DNA of 64,000 bases from Trichuris trichiura (GCA_037903355.1 JBAJFE010000026.1:5084001-5148000), one strand, 5' to 3'. Positions 1-14,250 are shown, numbered from the stretch's first letter. Notes: generated by a model not told the origin, from the letters alone. Numbers and translations are program-made.

Positions 1-3000
1 AGGGAATGACGTCGTATAGCCGCCATCGCGGCATCGGGTGCATAACCGGGATGCGGCGGAGGAGGGCGTGGTTCGGGAATACTGCTTTGACCGGTCGTTG
101 CAATTTCAAAGCGACGTGTAGCCGCCGTTCGCAATGCAAGTTCGGTGCAGTGCACATCCTGAACGGAAAAACTTTTATACATTCGCAATACAGCTAGTTG
201 CATTATGAAAAATTACTTGCACGTGAGCAACAAGGGACCATTTCAGTCGAACGGTATTATCACAATTCGGCCATTTGCATTGCTGGCTGACTTCGCCTAT
301 GTGCTCTTTGTACACGTGATTGCAAACCGCCTGGGCTGTAGTAAACAATCTGCAAAAGCGAAAATTGAAGTATTCTAACACGCAACTAACAAAGAAATAC
401 ATACCTGCCACATCTATTCCACTCGCACATATAATTCAACTTACAGGGCACAGGTAGCCTAGACGAAACAGGACCTCGAATAATGCCGCCTGTCGCCGTC
501 GCCACGTTATTCCCATATGCGGGACATAGGCTTGAGTCGGACACAGCAGACTTACTACCCATAATGTTGTGCTGCATCGATGGTGACGACGTCCCAGGCA
601 TAGACTCGGTAAGGTTTTGTTGATACGGTTGTTGCTCCATCCCTGAAACTGTCTGTTTGCTCTGCAAATGACAGCTAAGCACCGGTGATCTGTATTCATC
701 ATTTGTTTCGACCGCTTTTCTTTTCCTAGGAGACCGCTTTCTCACGGAAGCAGGGACGATAACGCCAGGTGTACCATTTGAACTGAGTAATTGCTGAATA
801 CTTTTTTGGCACTGCGGGACGCTCTGTTTACTGCTTTCTGCATTGGAAGAAGTTACAGCACAACAGTCGCGCTGCTGCTGAGGGTTACAGTCACCATCGC
901 AAAGCGATGGCTTTGAACTCAACATCTTTGTCGGCAATTGATCAAGTCCATTAATAGCAAAAACTTCTTCCCGTTGTTCCCCCAAATTCGAACGGTTCGC
1001 GAGCATTTCAGCAAGCTCCGATTTGTTGGTCACATACCGCTCATGGTCGGCACAATTACTAGGAATCTTGGCGTTCACCTGGGCACACATCTCACCATTG
1101 GCAACAGAAACTTTGCTTTGCTCTGAGGCATTGCTACGACACCTGGGAACTTTGTTTTCAATACGCACAATTCTCGCTTCATGTATTTCACTAATATCAA
1201 CCAGAGCCGTAGCTTCTTCAGCGGGATGGCAGACTTCGAACTGACAGGCAGGTGAAGATCCATTAGGAACCTGAGCGTTGACGACGGCGTTCACTGGAGA
1301 GGTAGGAGAGCAACAGGGTGACTGTTTTGCCGCCAATGCTGGTTGCTGGCTTCCAGCGGTCGAAATTACAGACATTTCACCAAGAGACGAAGCAGAACCA
1401 AAAGACTCTGGAGTATTAGGGAGGCTGAGCGATTCTGAGGCGGAAACTGAGTTCTCTAGTCGGGAAGCGTTTGGCAACATGTTAACACCTTTATCAAATA
1501 CTGCGGCTCGATCCCGATTGCCTAGCATTTGCAGCGTCAACGGATGCTGTGCTTTAACCTCATCCAGAAAGCGCAATCCTTCCACTTGCATCAGGCTACA
1601 ATCTTTTCCTGACGTTCCCTTAAGCTGACGGAACACACAAGATGGAAAAACTTGCCTGAAACAGCGAAGCTGCTTTCGAAGTATAACAATTCGTGCAAAC
1701 TGTAATCAGCCATTCATACTGTATTACTCAAATAGTACTTGCCGCAGCGCAGTTCATTTATAAGCGGGGTGATTAGGAAAAGGCCACGCAACTCCAACAT
1801 AAGACAAAATTTCCATTAACCAGAAAACACAAAACTTAGAAACATTCAAAGCTTCTTGACTGTGCGGTAATGATGAGCAAAGTATGACCCAGAAATTAGC
1901 ATTTTTCTAAAATATCGCCACCCACTAGCCGCGCCAACGACCCCTTCCGGACTAGCAGTTTCTCCAGAAGTCCGCAGCAGGTAACTTGGTTAACCAAAGG
2001 AAGCTGAACACCCACGCAAAATTCTTACCCGAGAAAAGATGGTATTGGAAACTCATGAATTCACTTTCTGTACTTAGAAATCTCACATAACGGGCAAACT
2101 TCATCATCAGGCTTGGAAACCACGCAAAGAGAACGGCTTTTCCGTTTTCGGCCCTGCTAGTTAGCCGAAAACTCGCGTCGACCTGATTTACAATTTGGAG
2201 CTTATTTCTCTTCTTCGTTAGCGAATCAACACTCAAATAGATACGAAGAACCAAAAAAGCTAATGAGCTTTCTTACTACAGGCTGGGTATACGCGTGGGA
2301 TACCGCGTTGCGGCCAGAAACATCCTGTGTTCAGGCCCAAATTTTTACTTGAACCTTTTAATAGCTCTACCAACTCTTCTCGCAGTTGTAATTCTGCATT
2401 CTCAACTCCAGAGTAATGGTCTGTGATCCAACCTGGGACTTCTAGCGAAAGGATACTACAAACTCAAAGAAGAACTGGCAGTAACAAGCGCTGTTTTATC
2501 CCATCAGGTCAAACAGGAATACATGCTGCCAACCAAAGCTGACCAATGACCACCAATTTGTTCACCCCGGAGCAGAGACGCTTTGAAGCATGATAAATAG
2601 GTTCGTGCAAGCATATCCTCTTTTTATGGAGTGGGAGTCATGCCATGCGTGCTCAACGCTAAGCAACAGCAAACAGAACCTATTTATGCTCTGCGAGGAG
2701 CTTTTATTCTGGGGAGCGCCTGTGTGTCACAGCAGACGAAGGGTGTATTCACCAAAGGAGCGAAGAAAGAATGCGACAAGTGATCTGCGCGAGCAACACA
2801 ATACTGCTGCTCATTCCTTGTGCCTGTCTGGGCGCTAGCAACCTCAGATATGCTCTTTACGCAGCACAACTAGTTAGCATCCCCTTAGCTCCCGCAGGGG
2901 CGGTATTGTCCCTCTAGGAAACATTGGTCTAAACAAACCTTTTCTGCTTAACGGAATTCTTGTCGTAACGTACAATGAATTGGAGCACGGAAAAACTACC

Positions 3001-6000
3001 TGTTGATTTTTTTTATTCGGCGATGCTTTCGGGAAGCACCGGTTCCCGAAAGCTTTGCCGAATAAAAAGTTCAACGCATAGTTTTCGCGTACTTCAATTA
3101 TGTTATTCCACGCGCTAGTCAAAAGGAGTTTTATTTTCAACGTACAATGAAAGTACAGTTCACTTAAGTGCTCCAGGAAAAGCGGTAAAACTGAAATGCA
3201 CTACTGATATGGCTTATGATTAGCTTGGGTCATGAAACGCAGTATCTGCACTTGTGAAGAACGTAAGAACTGGTTATAGATGCTTTGACTGAATGAATTT
3301 AAATTCCTGACCGAGTCGTAGAAAAACGGTTTTCCCGTTGCACCCCAAGTAATCACTAGCAAAATTATTCGAAATTAGAAAGTACGGCTAAGCAGCGCGC
3401 AATGAAAAACGCTTTTATTTTTTTAGAGTACGTAGAAAAAATGTTTTCAAATTGAATGTTTGCTAAGGTTTGATTTCCAGCACAGTGAAACTCGCCCAAG
3501 TATTATTAAGCCTAAGCTTTTTTCCATTGAAAAAAAAGCCTTATAGTCAAGCAAATCACTTCTGTTCATGTTCTAAGTTGAACACAGAAAAAAGAATGAA
3601 GTCGCAAAAGTTTATGGTAGGGATCCCATTTTTAAGATTCGATAATGCACACAGATTAATAGGCATTTTGGAACTTAGGGTTCAAAGCAGCCTAATTTTC
3701 AACTGCGCTGTTTGAGTGGTTCAAAAGCAACAACCACTCTTAACTTATCTTCAGTCTTGGGAGAAGGATATTTTTAAAAAGTCATACCAAGCCTTGACTA
3801 CGTTGGTAGGCAAAAACGTAAGAACAAATACCTGATTAGATTCGAAAAGATGTTCGCCGATAAGGCGACCACATTCTGCGACGCCATGCATCTGACATAA
3901 GACGCGTACAGTTTCCCACGGCTGACAATGCTGTTCCCATCAGCAGCACAATGCTCTTTGATCCTTTTAAATAAGAGGACCGGTGCTTAATGCGATTATC
4001 ACTATGATGAAAAGCTTTACCAGGCAATAGCAGCAGCTTCATTGCGATGATCCTGAAAAGTGCTCACTGCCGGTCCACGGAACAACTCAGCACGAGGTAA
4101 GTTAGGACGACCACCACCTACGCTGGCTGGAGCCTTCACAGTGGCTGTTGACACTGCAGGCGGTCGATAAACTACTGAGCTGGAAGGTCGAGGCGACAGT
4201 CCTCTGGCAGAGAACATTGGTCGCGGAAATCGTGTTGTAGGCGTCACCTGTCCCAGAGGACGTTGTAAGCAGTTGGCACTAGTCAATGAACTTCTATTCA
4301 ATTGCTCTAGACTTCGATCAGCCGCATTATGGCCAAATGCTACTGAATTTGAGTAGCGAACACGAGCAGCTGAGGCAGGGACGTTATATTCGACGACCGC
4401 CATACCAGTGAGCCCTTCCGGTGCAAACGAAGCTGCCTCCACAGTGAGAAGGGCAATGAGCAGTGCTGAAATACAAATAAAAGCGTAGTACGCATGTACC
4501 CGAAAAATGGCTAGTTAATTTCCTACTAATTAGGTGCCTGTTCTCCGCAAGGCGCCCACACATCACATAGCCCATATTCGTTAACGTCAGCAAGCACTCG
4601 AGGAGTGTCACGCAGGTCAAAACATCTTTTATACACAACAAAGTCGTCAAGCGCTCGACGACCTTGGAATCCAAAAACTCCAACAGTATATCCTCGTTAG
4701 CTTTATTGATTGACATTTTGCCAATCACTTCCAAGCCTAAAAGAAAAAGTGATCCCACATTGATCCTTCAATAGAAGCAAGCAGCTCACTTCGGGTAAGG
4801 AAAAACCTGTCCGGTGAATAAATGGAACTTTCGAAAGTTCGAAACAGCATATGGTTGACCAAACTTTCTTTGGATTCAAAGACGAGATGATCAGCTATGT
4901 TACTCAGCAAATCAAATGCCAGCACTGCCAGCTGAGGTGCCGAGGAATTAACAGCAAGCAAAACATATCTATAAATAAAATATCATCACATGCAACAATA
5001 GTAATATAAACAAGTGGAGAGGATGACGCACTTAAGCAACACATGGTTGGACACAAGTAAAGGCTTGCAAAGTGGATCGAAGGATAAATTGAGCAATATC
5101 GTAGCCACCTAAATTGCATTGTTGCCATGAAAATTGCGCTTTCAAGAGGGGCGCGAGGACTGCACTTGCCTGTTCCATACGAGTATACACGTCATTTTCG
5201 AAAGTGAGTTTGCTGGAAAAGTTCTTGCACATAGTGTCGACGTGCGCACTCTCTGGAGGCCCAAGCAACCGACGCAAGTCCACGTCCTCGATGACCTCGT
5301 ACCAGAGGTTGACGAATCGCCTACCCGTGTACCCCAGCCATGCTTCTTGATACAGAGATCGGTAGAAATTGGGTCCTATACAGATGATATCAAAGATTCC
5401 ACACGGAAACGTTAAAGTCCTCCTACCGTCGTCGAAAATTCCGACGTGGGCTAGCATAAGATTGACCAAAGCGTTCACGTCGACCACATCAGACATACTT
5501 GGATGACGACTGGACAGCAACAAGCAAATGCTAATAGCGCTGTCAACCTCACTCGGAAGTCCAGACTGCAGAGAACGCAAAATATCACAACCGCGTACTC
5601 GTTCTTGTTTAGCTTCGGAGATGCTCCTACTCGAACAGCCTAGAAAAATGTGGGAAGTGACCTTTGACATGAAAAAGTCGTCTGCTGCCGTGCAGCTTCC
5701 CTTTTATTTATTAATGTAAGCTTCTGTTGAACATACGATTATTATTTCTAACGCGTACGCAGAATTTGGTCAAAGACTTTGGCTTGGATCGTTGACTATT
5801 CATAGTGCTTATATTGCCTGAGATAAAGTTTTTGCTATAAGCTTAAATTGTACGTTAATGAAGAGACTCAGCCGCTTCTCTCATGTGTCATACAACACAC
5901 TGTATACAATCAATGAGAAAGAGTCGTACATTTCAACAAAGCTGCAAATGAACTGTTATGCCAATGATAACGTGATATCCCGATCATACAACCACAATTG

Positions 6001-9000
6001 TCAGATAATTATACCGCCTAGTGAGCAAGAATTCCCTATACCAGCAAACGATAGTAAATGCTTACAACAAGTAAAATATGCCTGCTTCGATGTCGAAACC
6101 GCGAAAATCAAGCAACGATAACATTAATTCGCCGACATACAATCAGCAGACGTTGATGAAATCTTGTTGGACTAATTCTCTTCTCATGGCAAAACAAGGA
6201 AACAGTAAATTCAAGCTGAAGTTAAACATTTTTTAAATTTAGGTACCTTACTAATTCGAAAAACTACTTGCACTTCACATTCATTTAATTACATCAACAG
6301 CCATCCAATCAGTTCCAAAATGCTCGGCAACACCTACACCACTCCAACAGCTGCTGAAAATTCACTGAATATTTGAAGCCTCGGCACTGATAAAACCAAT
6401 AACTAATTTTGCTACAGAATTCTGTAAGAACAACTTCTTAAACTTTTGTTTGTAATGCTCACTCGAAGCAAATAACTTTACCTTGCAAAGGAACTACGAA
6501 ATAACAACAACGACAATCGAGTACTGAAAGCTCTGCCACCGTATGTTTGTTGTGGTGTAACAAGATTATGAAGGACTGACAGACTTGGGTAATGGTGATA
6601 GAGCAGCTGAAGAAAAGCCATGTTACGGGGGGCCACCAATTTTGAAAATGCCTATGAAGAAACTCATGCCCGTGCAAAGGCATCTAAGGCATTGCGTTAA
6701 GTTTTGCTTCTATTCTGGCGCCGCATAAGCCGGAGATTACCGTAGCCTATGCTACGGATTTGACGACAGTATCCTCAGGTTGCGTACAGAAACGATAGCT
6801 CATCAAATTCTAGGATAGAGAGTTCCATCTCTAGAATATGAGACGATATGGACGTCCGTTTAGAGTCCAGACGCAGTGAGGCCAGAGTTTGAAAAGAACA
6901 GCGAGAAGACAAGCCGGTTAGCAATGACTTCACCCTGTTCTCAAGTGACTATGGTTCGCCGGTTGAAAAGCTTCGTTACGTTAATCGAATCTTGTCTCTA
7001 CTTTATCGGCAAACAATGGAGGTCGATCATTTTGACGAATAATCAATTGTCCACTACCACATCGGGCCCGCAGGCATCACCATTCTCCATTTTTTGGTTG
7101 AGGCTTATTCAGCGTACAGTAATCGACAGCAACAGATAAAACTGGCGCGGCGCTCAAGGCAATGGCTTTGCAGCGCATTATTGATATTGAAAAGCGACCT
7201 TTGCGCTTTTCTGCGAATGTGACATAAGCCGTTTGGCCGTTGACTTCTTGTCGTCACAGCTAAACGGAAAAAACACAGACCCAGTTGCATGCTGCTGTTG
7301 TTCGAAATAGTAACTACAGACGCATCAAACCTAAGCCAGAAAAGACAGCTTGACGATTTTTACGCAACGCGGCAAATGCTGCGTCGATGTGAAGCATTGG
7401 CGGCTGCGTTCAAAATGCAGGTGGCATTAATAGATTCAAAGAAGACGCTACGAAGCTGACAAGCTGCCAACAAGAATGACTGATTACCTGTCGGAATGAT
7501 CGACCGCCACTATTTGCTGACAAAGTAGAGACAAGATCCCGTTAAGGTGTTGGGCCGACACGCAACGTATAGTCTGACGCGAACAAACGAAGATAGAAAG
7601 GACGACCTTACTTCAAAAGAACTTTCACGAAGCGTCAAATGCTTGTATGGCTTGCTTATCTTATTACTGGACATGCGTTGGTCTGGTAAAGGGATGACCG
7701 TTACAGACGAGTGTGTATGCTACTTAGCAAAAAAGATATAAAAGCAAACCAATGGAATGACTGGGTGTTTTTCTACCTTGGTAACGCGTGACCGCGTATT
7801 ACATTACACAATTTACAATTACACAGTAAGCCAGAAAGGCACAAAAAGATAAATTGGGAGAGTACATTACATTTAGAAAACTTGTAACTTTTCCATGCAA
7901 TTCTTCCTGAAGGCATACTTTTCATTCTCCCTTTAAGCAACGACGAAAGGCAAGTGCTCTTGTCATATTATAGCAAACTTGAACTGGTGTTCCACTTTCC
8001 GTACTTTTGGATCTAAAGCTTTCGCGGATTCTGCCGTATTACAGCTCATTCTTATTCAAACAGAGCGCTGCGAATTTCTGGCGTCAGTTTCCTTGGGACC
8101 TTCTGATTTTGTTAGGTAGTTAACTTTGAAATCACCACTCCGAAAGGTCCGTAGTCCTCTTCACACATGGTTGCAAATGCCGTCCGCACGACATTCTTAC
8201 AGATTCTCTTCCTGATTGTTTTCTTTGTTAGAGAACAAAAAGCACACTGTCGGCTAACGTGGTCCTTGTCAAGGAGCATTGAGAAGTGACGAAGTGTTAT
8301 GATTGAGTGACAAAAACAGAGGAAAAGCTTTTAGCTGTCGTACAAACGCTTCACTGAGTCACGCCGGTACATGAAATGCAAAGGCAAACTTACAGGCACG
8401 AAATGAGGCATGAGGCACGAATACGCAAATCAGCAGGTTGGACTGAAATACTTCTGCCTTCAGAGCCAACTTGCTGCAGTATTCAGCCAAATAATCCAAC
8501 CAAAAAAGATGCACACATTCGCGACACAGAGTTCCGTATACATGAAACACTAAGCGAGTAGACGACCACGACCGCGTCGCAACATAATGTATCTCCACTT
8601 CGGCCAAACAACACGGCAAGAATGACTTGGTAAGTTTTGGAAAGAAGAAACGCTTACGCGGAGCAAAATCTTAATTTTACAAATCCTCCTACTTAAGCTG
8701 ACATTCACGTCACCCAATAGTCAGCTTCAGCAGTTAATATTTCAAATGAAAATATATGTACCAAAAAATATCTATTTTTTTCCTCCATGCCTTATTACGT
8801 CTGATTTTACGCAGAATTGTTCCTTATGTCCTGTAGTAAACCTTTTGCGTGCAGTCGACATGTCAAGAAGACAAAAGTAGCACGTGATCAGTTAACAATC
8901 GCTAAACGAGGTCTGTTTGCCGCTGAAATTACGCCTGAATTTGTAGCTTCAGCTTACAGTGAAATTCGTTTGAAAATAATAGTCTTCCTAGCAGTGACGT

Positions 9001-12000
9001 GATACAAAAATGGAGTTACGAGCTTTTGCTCTTTGCGTGAGCACCCGCAGCACATATAACCAAAACATCAACACAATTCTGGCACAGCGTCGGGACGCTT
9101 AGGAAACAGTAAAGATTACAACACGTCACTAGATTCGCTACAAGCAGACGTATCAGAAGATACATTCAACTTTTGTCCAACTTCAAACCCGGAAACTTAA
9201 AGCAATCAGAGAACTTTCCTGGATCTATGATAACTCACCTCTGAGATTAGTCAAACTAAGAGACCAGGAAGAATTCTTCTAATTGCTGAATTATGCTTGA
9301 AGTTATTGGCTATACGGCTGCTTCAACTAAACAAGACAAATACCGTCTAAGCAGTTTTCCCGAATTGGGTAACAGCTGCTGTAACTATCTTACAACTCGT
9401 TTTTGCAACATTCCAAAATTTAAAGCGCAGTGGCACCAAAGATAGACAGACCCTCACGCGTATAGTCACCAAATAGAGAACGCTTTGCAACTATAAGAAG
9501 AAACTCGTCGAAAAGTCAATTGCGATAGGACGAATCTTATTCGCGTTACCCATTTTACAGTTCTCTATCACGTATTCAAGTTGGTCGACAACAAGCAGAG
9601 GAACAATTCCTTTGCAACGTAGAGTACTAAGACGTTGACGACAGGATCAGACATATCCAAAAAGGCTAATCACAAATTCGGGTCAACAAAAATAAGTCTA
9701 GCGCTTTCGTCATAAAGGCCTAACTTTCCATTGTTAAAAAACAGTCGGTGAACCCATTTTAAGAGGACAGCTGGTAGGGTGACTGCGAACTTTTCTACTT
9801 GTCCTTTGAAATACGAGGTCAGCGTTGCTTACAGAGATCGCTCATCCAACGAAACAGATAATACGGCTAAGCCTGAATGGCATTAAATTAATTCGCAGGA
9901 AAGAACGCTTTCGAACATCGATACACTACGAAAAATATGCTTCACACTTGACAAAGATACTCCGAGCGAGTGGTTGCAGTATTTTTATTGAAACAGTTAC
10001 GGAGCGACACGGAATGGAAAGCTGTCATATCTTCGTTTGAAAACCACAACCGATTAGCGTTAGCCGAATAATGAGTTCAGCCATTTAACTGCAAACAAAT
10101 GGAGTAAGCTGCCAAAACAATTCAAGGAACAAAAGCAAACACAAAAGAGTTAACCACCGTAACGCAAAGAACTGCAGCAAATACGAAGCATAGCACGCAC
10201 TTATAAATAACTTGGGACTACTGCATAGGTATGCCGTACACAGCTGAACTATAATTGGGACTTAGATCTTCCTAAGATAATTCAGTGCGTTCAGCGTCAA
10301 TATCAACGAATCTACTACCATAATTGGTCATTTAAAAATCGTGGAAGAAGGCATATCATATACTAAGCCAGAAAGCGCAGTGATATAGGTCAAAATTGAA
10401 AAGGTAGTCAACTAGTCTGGAAAACATAAAGCCCACTCCTAAGCAATTGTAAACTTCTACAAAATATGCTGCTATAAAAAAGCGGTGCAGGCCGTACGAA
10501 CAAGTTGTTTAGACACCTTCCGTTTATCAATATAGCCGAGCCCTCATTTCGAACGTTGAAAGGGAATAACAATACGGAGGATTGTTCAAGATGAACGTTC
10601 ATCGTATTCTGGTCATTTTCTTAAACTAAAATTTTTCACATGAATCGCTCCCGCCTGCGTGCGCTGACAATCATAGAAACAGGTAACTACTAAGAGGTAA
10701 ACGCTTTTTGTAAGGACAATTCATATCGGTCAATGCAAGTTGAGCATATACGCAGCCTGCCGTTTACAAGCAAAGCGCTTACACATTTCGATGGGCTGTT
10801 AGCCAGCGTTAACAACACAAAAACATATAAGCTATCTATAACGCAAACTGAGAATAAAGAATTTGCTAAATGCAACGTAGGTTAATGGTGCAGCTATACG
10901 GGAAGACTACACTTACTCCGACTGGCGATCATACGAAGGATGGTTAGCACGCTTGGAAATTTCACCTACATACAGCAATGTTTGTGTGCGAAACAGTCAA
11001 AGCACTTACAATGGTTGTTTTAAATGACCAATGCGATAAACTCCATCTGTAATGCCCAAATTAACATCCGGCAGAATATCATGAATACAACAATTGTTCC
11101 AGAACATCTGCAATGTTCTTCCAGCAAGTGTGCTGTTGCGCTACCAAAAAATAGGCGCAGGGACGACGCATACGACAGAATACGACAATGGAGCGAAATT
11201 TCAACAGATTCATGCAAAGGATATCCCCCCATAAATGTCAATAACGAAAAGCAAAGGCATTAATTAAACAGCAACAAATTGACTGACAGTCAAAGAGTCG
11301 CTTGACATTCTCCGACATTATCTGCTACAAGCATCGACTTAGCCATTGAAAAGCAACCAACATTCGTTGTTAGACTCAGCATACTGCGTAAACGACTGTG
11401 TGACAACGAAACGTAAGTTGATCGCCGAAAATAGCTCGCCTGTTAAGAGACAACTTCACATTGGCAAAATATTGCCAGCGTCCCTTCTTCGCGCACGTTG
11501 CTTTTGGAGGGAAGTATACAAACTCGCTTTTTACACGTAGGACGGCAGTAAATGTGCACATGTCATCATGCACCAGCCTTAAGTTTCTGCAAAACACTTT
11601 TGACCAACAAAGCTTACTTTCAAATACCTGCCGGTAAGCCGAATACGTCTGAACTCCTATTACCAAAACATTTCAAGCTTTAAATCACCTACACACGAAA
11701 CCGAGCTACTACACTCGAAATTGGATATTCATTGCGCAATATTAAGCTAAGCTGAAATAATTACTTAAAAAATGTGCGTAATGTGCCAAAAATAAGTAAA
11801 AGCTTGCAGTAGAGAAACGCTACATTTCACAATGCACTAATGGATGTTGGCCCAAAAGCAGCGTGCCCCAACCACTTTCTCGAGCATTGATGTCGCTGGA
11901 ACCTTCTGCGGCACAAGAAGACAGACTCTTCCAGGGCACATCATATGCATACAAAAAAAAAGCAGGCGTGCGTAAGAGGGACACCCGCAACGTGAAGGAA

Positions 12001-13375
12001 CCGTTGCAGCTCCTTTGCCGGAAGAAACTACCCAATAAAAATTACCGTCCATCTCGCTGCAGCGCACTAAAATTGTTTCGAAAGCGAGTAGGGTACCGCC
12101 CCCGCTCTAACACTGCTTCTATCCGCCTCTTTGGAACTCAGTGAGCTAAAGAGTAAACATCTACGCAAAAGTACAGGGTTCGTTACGAAATGAAAACAAC
12201 AAAGAGACCACGAACAGTTTATATACTTCATAGTGACCAGCTCAGTCTTGCTGAGAACCAGGAAGACGAAGCGCGAGCTCTGTTCAGACCGCTAAAAATA
12301 TCAAGCGAAAAGTAAAGACACCGTAAGTGCTTAAAGCTTTAAAAAGTAGATCTTGCTTGACCATAAATAAGAACATTGCGGCGATAATGGTTAGCCATCG
12401 AGAAATAGAAGGTTAACACAGGAGTCGACTAGTTGAAAAAAAAATCAGTGACACAACGCTACGCATGGCGAACTGAAACGCGCGCGCGTTTTGTAAATTA
12501 TGCTACAAGTTGAAAATTAAAAAATGCAGCTACAGATTGGGCGACAGCGTACGCGACGCTATGTTTTGTTTCCAACTATTGACAAGGTACAGAAATGATG
12601 AACAACAATGATTGCTTACTGGAAACGTCCGGTAAACGATTGGCACTGAAGTAGTGGTTCGAGGAGCGACCACGGCTGGAGCGAACACCTCCAGTGCCAC
12701 TGCTAAATTCGTCGTCATCGTCACTTTCACTGCCAAACAGTTGCTTTTGTTCGTAACGTGCCAGATAACTGAAAAAGAAGCGTCCAAAGGGACCACACCT
12801 AAGTTGGATAACCAACCGCATATAAATTGTACGCGCCCCATAGTCGCCACAAAGACAGTTCGAGCCTATACCCAATACCGGCAGCACCTGGTTCCATTTG
12901 CCCATAGAGGAGACCTGCAAAAGTGGACATCCGTTAACGTAACAATTTTTCATTTCTTAAAGTCTTCCCTAGACGAGGGAGTAAGCAAAAGAAAAAGCGA
13001 CGAGACAGCAAGTTAAGCATTGGAACTGCCGCCTAGGCCAGCAGGAATGAAATCAATGCATAAAGACAGAGAGAGAGAGAGGGAGAAAGGTGGGAATTCG
13101 AATGGCTTGACAATGACCTGATCACCTACCTTTGTCCAGCCGCCCATCTGTACAACTTTACGGTACAAACGGTACAGGTCGATACGACGACCATTAATTG
13201 AAGGCATTACGACAATGCCGTTGCTATGGATGTAAAAAAGAAGTTAGAGGTTAAAGTTCACTTATTATACTGACCATCTCCGGCGAAGGAACGCCTCCAG
13301 CTGAGCGTTGAAAGATCGCCGCAAGTCGCACTCCTCCTCGTCTTCGGCGAACTGTCTGCTGGAAGTCGAGGTCAT
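1..13375 (-). CDS. ARID2: ARID2 orthologue, PBAF (SWI/SNF) chromatin-remodelling subunit; 3' end outside window
   Basis: DNA-binding targeting subunit of the PBAF remodelling complex in the nucleus. My exons, in transcription order: 13375-13275, 13223-13130, 12914-12817, 12768-12620, 5639-5427, 5375-5170, 5108-5032, 4968-4790, 4736-4527, 4465-4021, 3963-3832, 1655-405, 349-217 and 158 to the window edge; all 13 junctions keep phase, giving about 1,148 residues. An ARID domain lies at about residues 20-115 (exons 1-4, ending YMRYLARYE). Helical-repeat sequence follows (exons 5-9), then an RFX-type winged-helix region (exons 10-11 into 12), a long Ser/Gln-rich linker, and two C2H2 fingers spaced C-x4-C-x12-H-x4-H. 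Finger 1 crosses the exon 12/13 junction and finger 2 crosses 13/14. Intron 6 uses a GC donor. The start chosen is the ATG at 13375 (AAAATGA context); an in-frame ATG at 13447 would add 24 residues. Family order and length are known for ARID2; orthology is inferred from the domain order. Confidence 0.9.
1656..3831 (-). other. ARID2 intron 11 (2,176 bp)
   Basis: No host exon is recognised between the RFX-domain exon and the long linker exon. The only structured content is the foldback element near 2.98-3.14 kb. Short ORFs on both strands here have no recognisable domain. Confidence 0.75.
2967..3151. repeat. Foldback element with 13-bp flanking direct repeats
   Basis: Arms 3002-3035 and 3043-3075 are near-perfect reverse complements, and weaker pairing extends to about 2976 and 3101. 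The right arm contains TTCCCGAAAGCTTTG. AACGTACAATGAA occurs at 2967-2979 and again at 3139-3151, as expected for a target-site duplication. It sits in ARID2 intron 11. It is probably a non-autonomous mobile element; family assignment is inferred. Confidence 0.7.
5640..12619 (-). other. ARID2 intron 4 (6,980 bp)
   Basis: The exons on either side join in phase (one base plus two) and give a protein that aligns through the ARID2 N-terminal half, so this whole stretch reads as one intron. I see no host exon, RNA gene or intact mobile element in it. The short ORFs at about 6.9-7.7 kb may be eroded transposon sequence, but no motif can be named. Confidence 0.6.
13067..13080. repeat. (GA)n microsatellite in ARID2 intron 2
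   Basis: Seven tandem GA units on the plus strand, continuing as GGGAGAAAGG. The tract lies just inside the intron between ARID exons 2 and 3 and reads as a pyrimidine-rich (TC)n run in the transcript. Confidence 0.8.
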
Positions 13376-14250
13376 TTTGTTGCTTGTACAGTTAGCGAAC
13401 GGCAAAGCTGCTGCTCGACATGGGAAAATTGTGAAAGGACAGTGCACAGGGACACCGGTGTGCCTTCAATAAGACAGTGAAGTGAATTAACATAACTGCA
13501 ACACTAACACGCGGTTTGGACGGCGAAAAGGGACGGTCGCTATTTGAAATGCATATGAGGAAGCGGAAACGACTGAGCTACCAGCTGACGCAGCGTGGTC
13601 ACTACAGGCGAAAAAAAGAGTATACATGGAAAGGGCGGCGCGCAGGTGCCACTAGCACTTTTGTCAGCGACCGATCGGACGACCGTCGATTGGGCGCTGC
13701 TATAAGGGGCCAGCAATGCAAACACGAAACGTTGTCATCGTGGAACGCAAATCGGCCGCGACCAATTTACCATCTTCGGTACCCATCGCGAGAAGATGAC
13801 TGCTGCTGCCGCTGCTTCCTTGATCAACGTTCCCTTCGCTGGTCGGAACAACGCTGCGATCTTCAGCCAGCAGCCTCTCGCATTTCTCTGCATTCTCATC
13901 ACAGCGCATACACACGCACGCACACGCACATACTGCTTGTGCGCCGCGCTGCGCTGCCGCCGCTAGAACACGCTCGGGCCGATCGACCGGCCGGCCAGCA
14001 GCTTGCGTGGATGTCGCTGCCATTGGTTACAAGGACGTTGATGGCATATAATGAAACCAGTCGCACTTCTGACTAGGCTGCTTTGCTGCCTGTTCTACGT
14101 TCGGCTCTGTTGTTGAGCACATTCCGAGTCGATCGCCGCCTGCCACGCAGAATACGACGGCAGCGAAGGCGGCCATCAGCGCTCAGTCAATAACGCAGCG
14201 CCGTCCGCGTAACGCGCTGCCATCGGTTGGTGGGTGCTTCCGTGGCCAGG
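13376..14250 (-). promoter_or_regulatory. GC-rich 5' flank of ARID2 (putative promoter/5' UTR region)
   Basis: This flank is visibly richer in G, C and CpG than the surrounding AT-rich DNA, including CGG/CCG-rich sequence at 13960-14010 and a CA/CG dinucleotide run near 13905-13930. Position and composition suggest a promoter for ARID2. No core promoter element can be assigned, and the 186-residue plus-strand ORF here looks like a by-product of GC richness. Confidence 0.35.

Noticed and set aside
12769..12798. 30-bp intron in ARID2 (donor GTGTGG)
   Set aside because: The upstream donor at 12816 gives a 48-bp intron and the gap-free family sequence YMRYLARYE; a 30-bp intron would add six unmatched residues.
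13516..14076. 186-residue plus-strand ORF upstream of ARID2
   Set aside because: GC-rich promoter-like DNA has few stops in any frame; overlapping ORFs on both strands, Arg/His-rich low-complexity composition and no domain.
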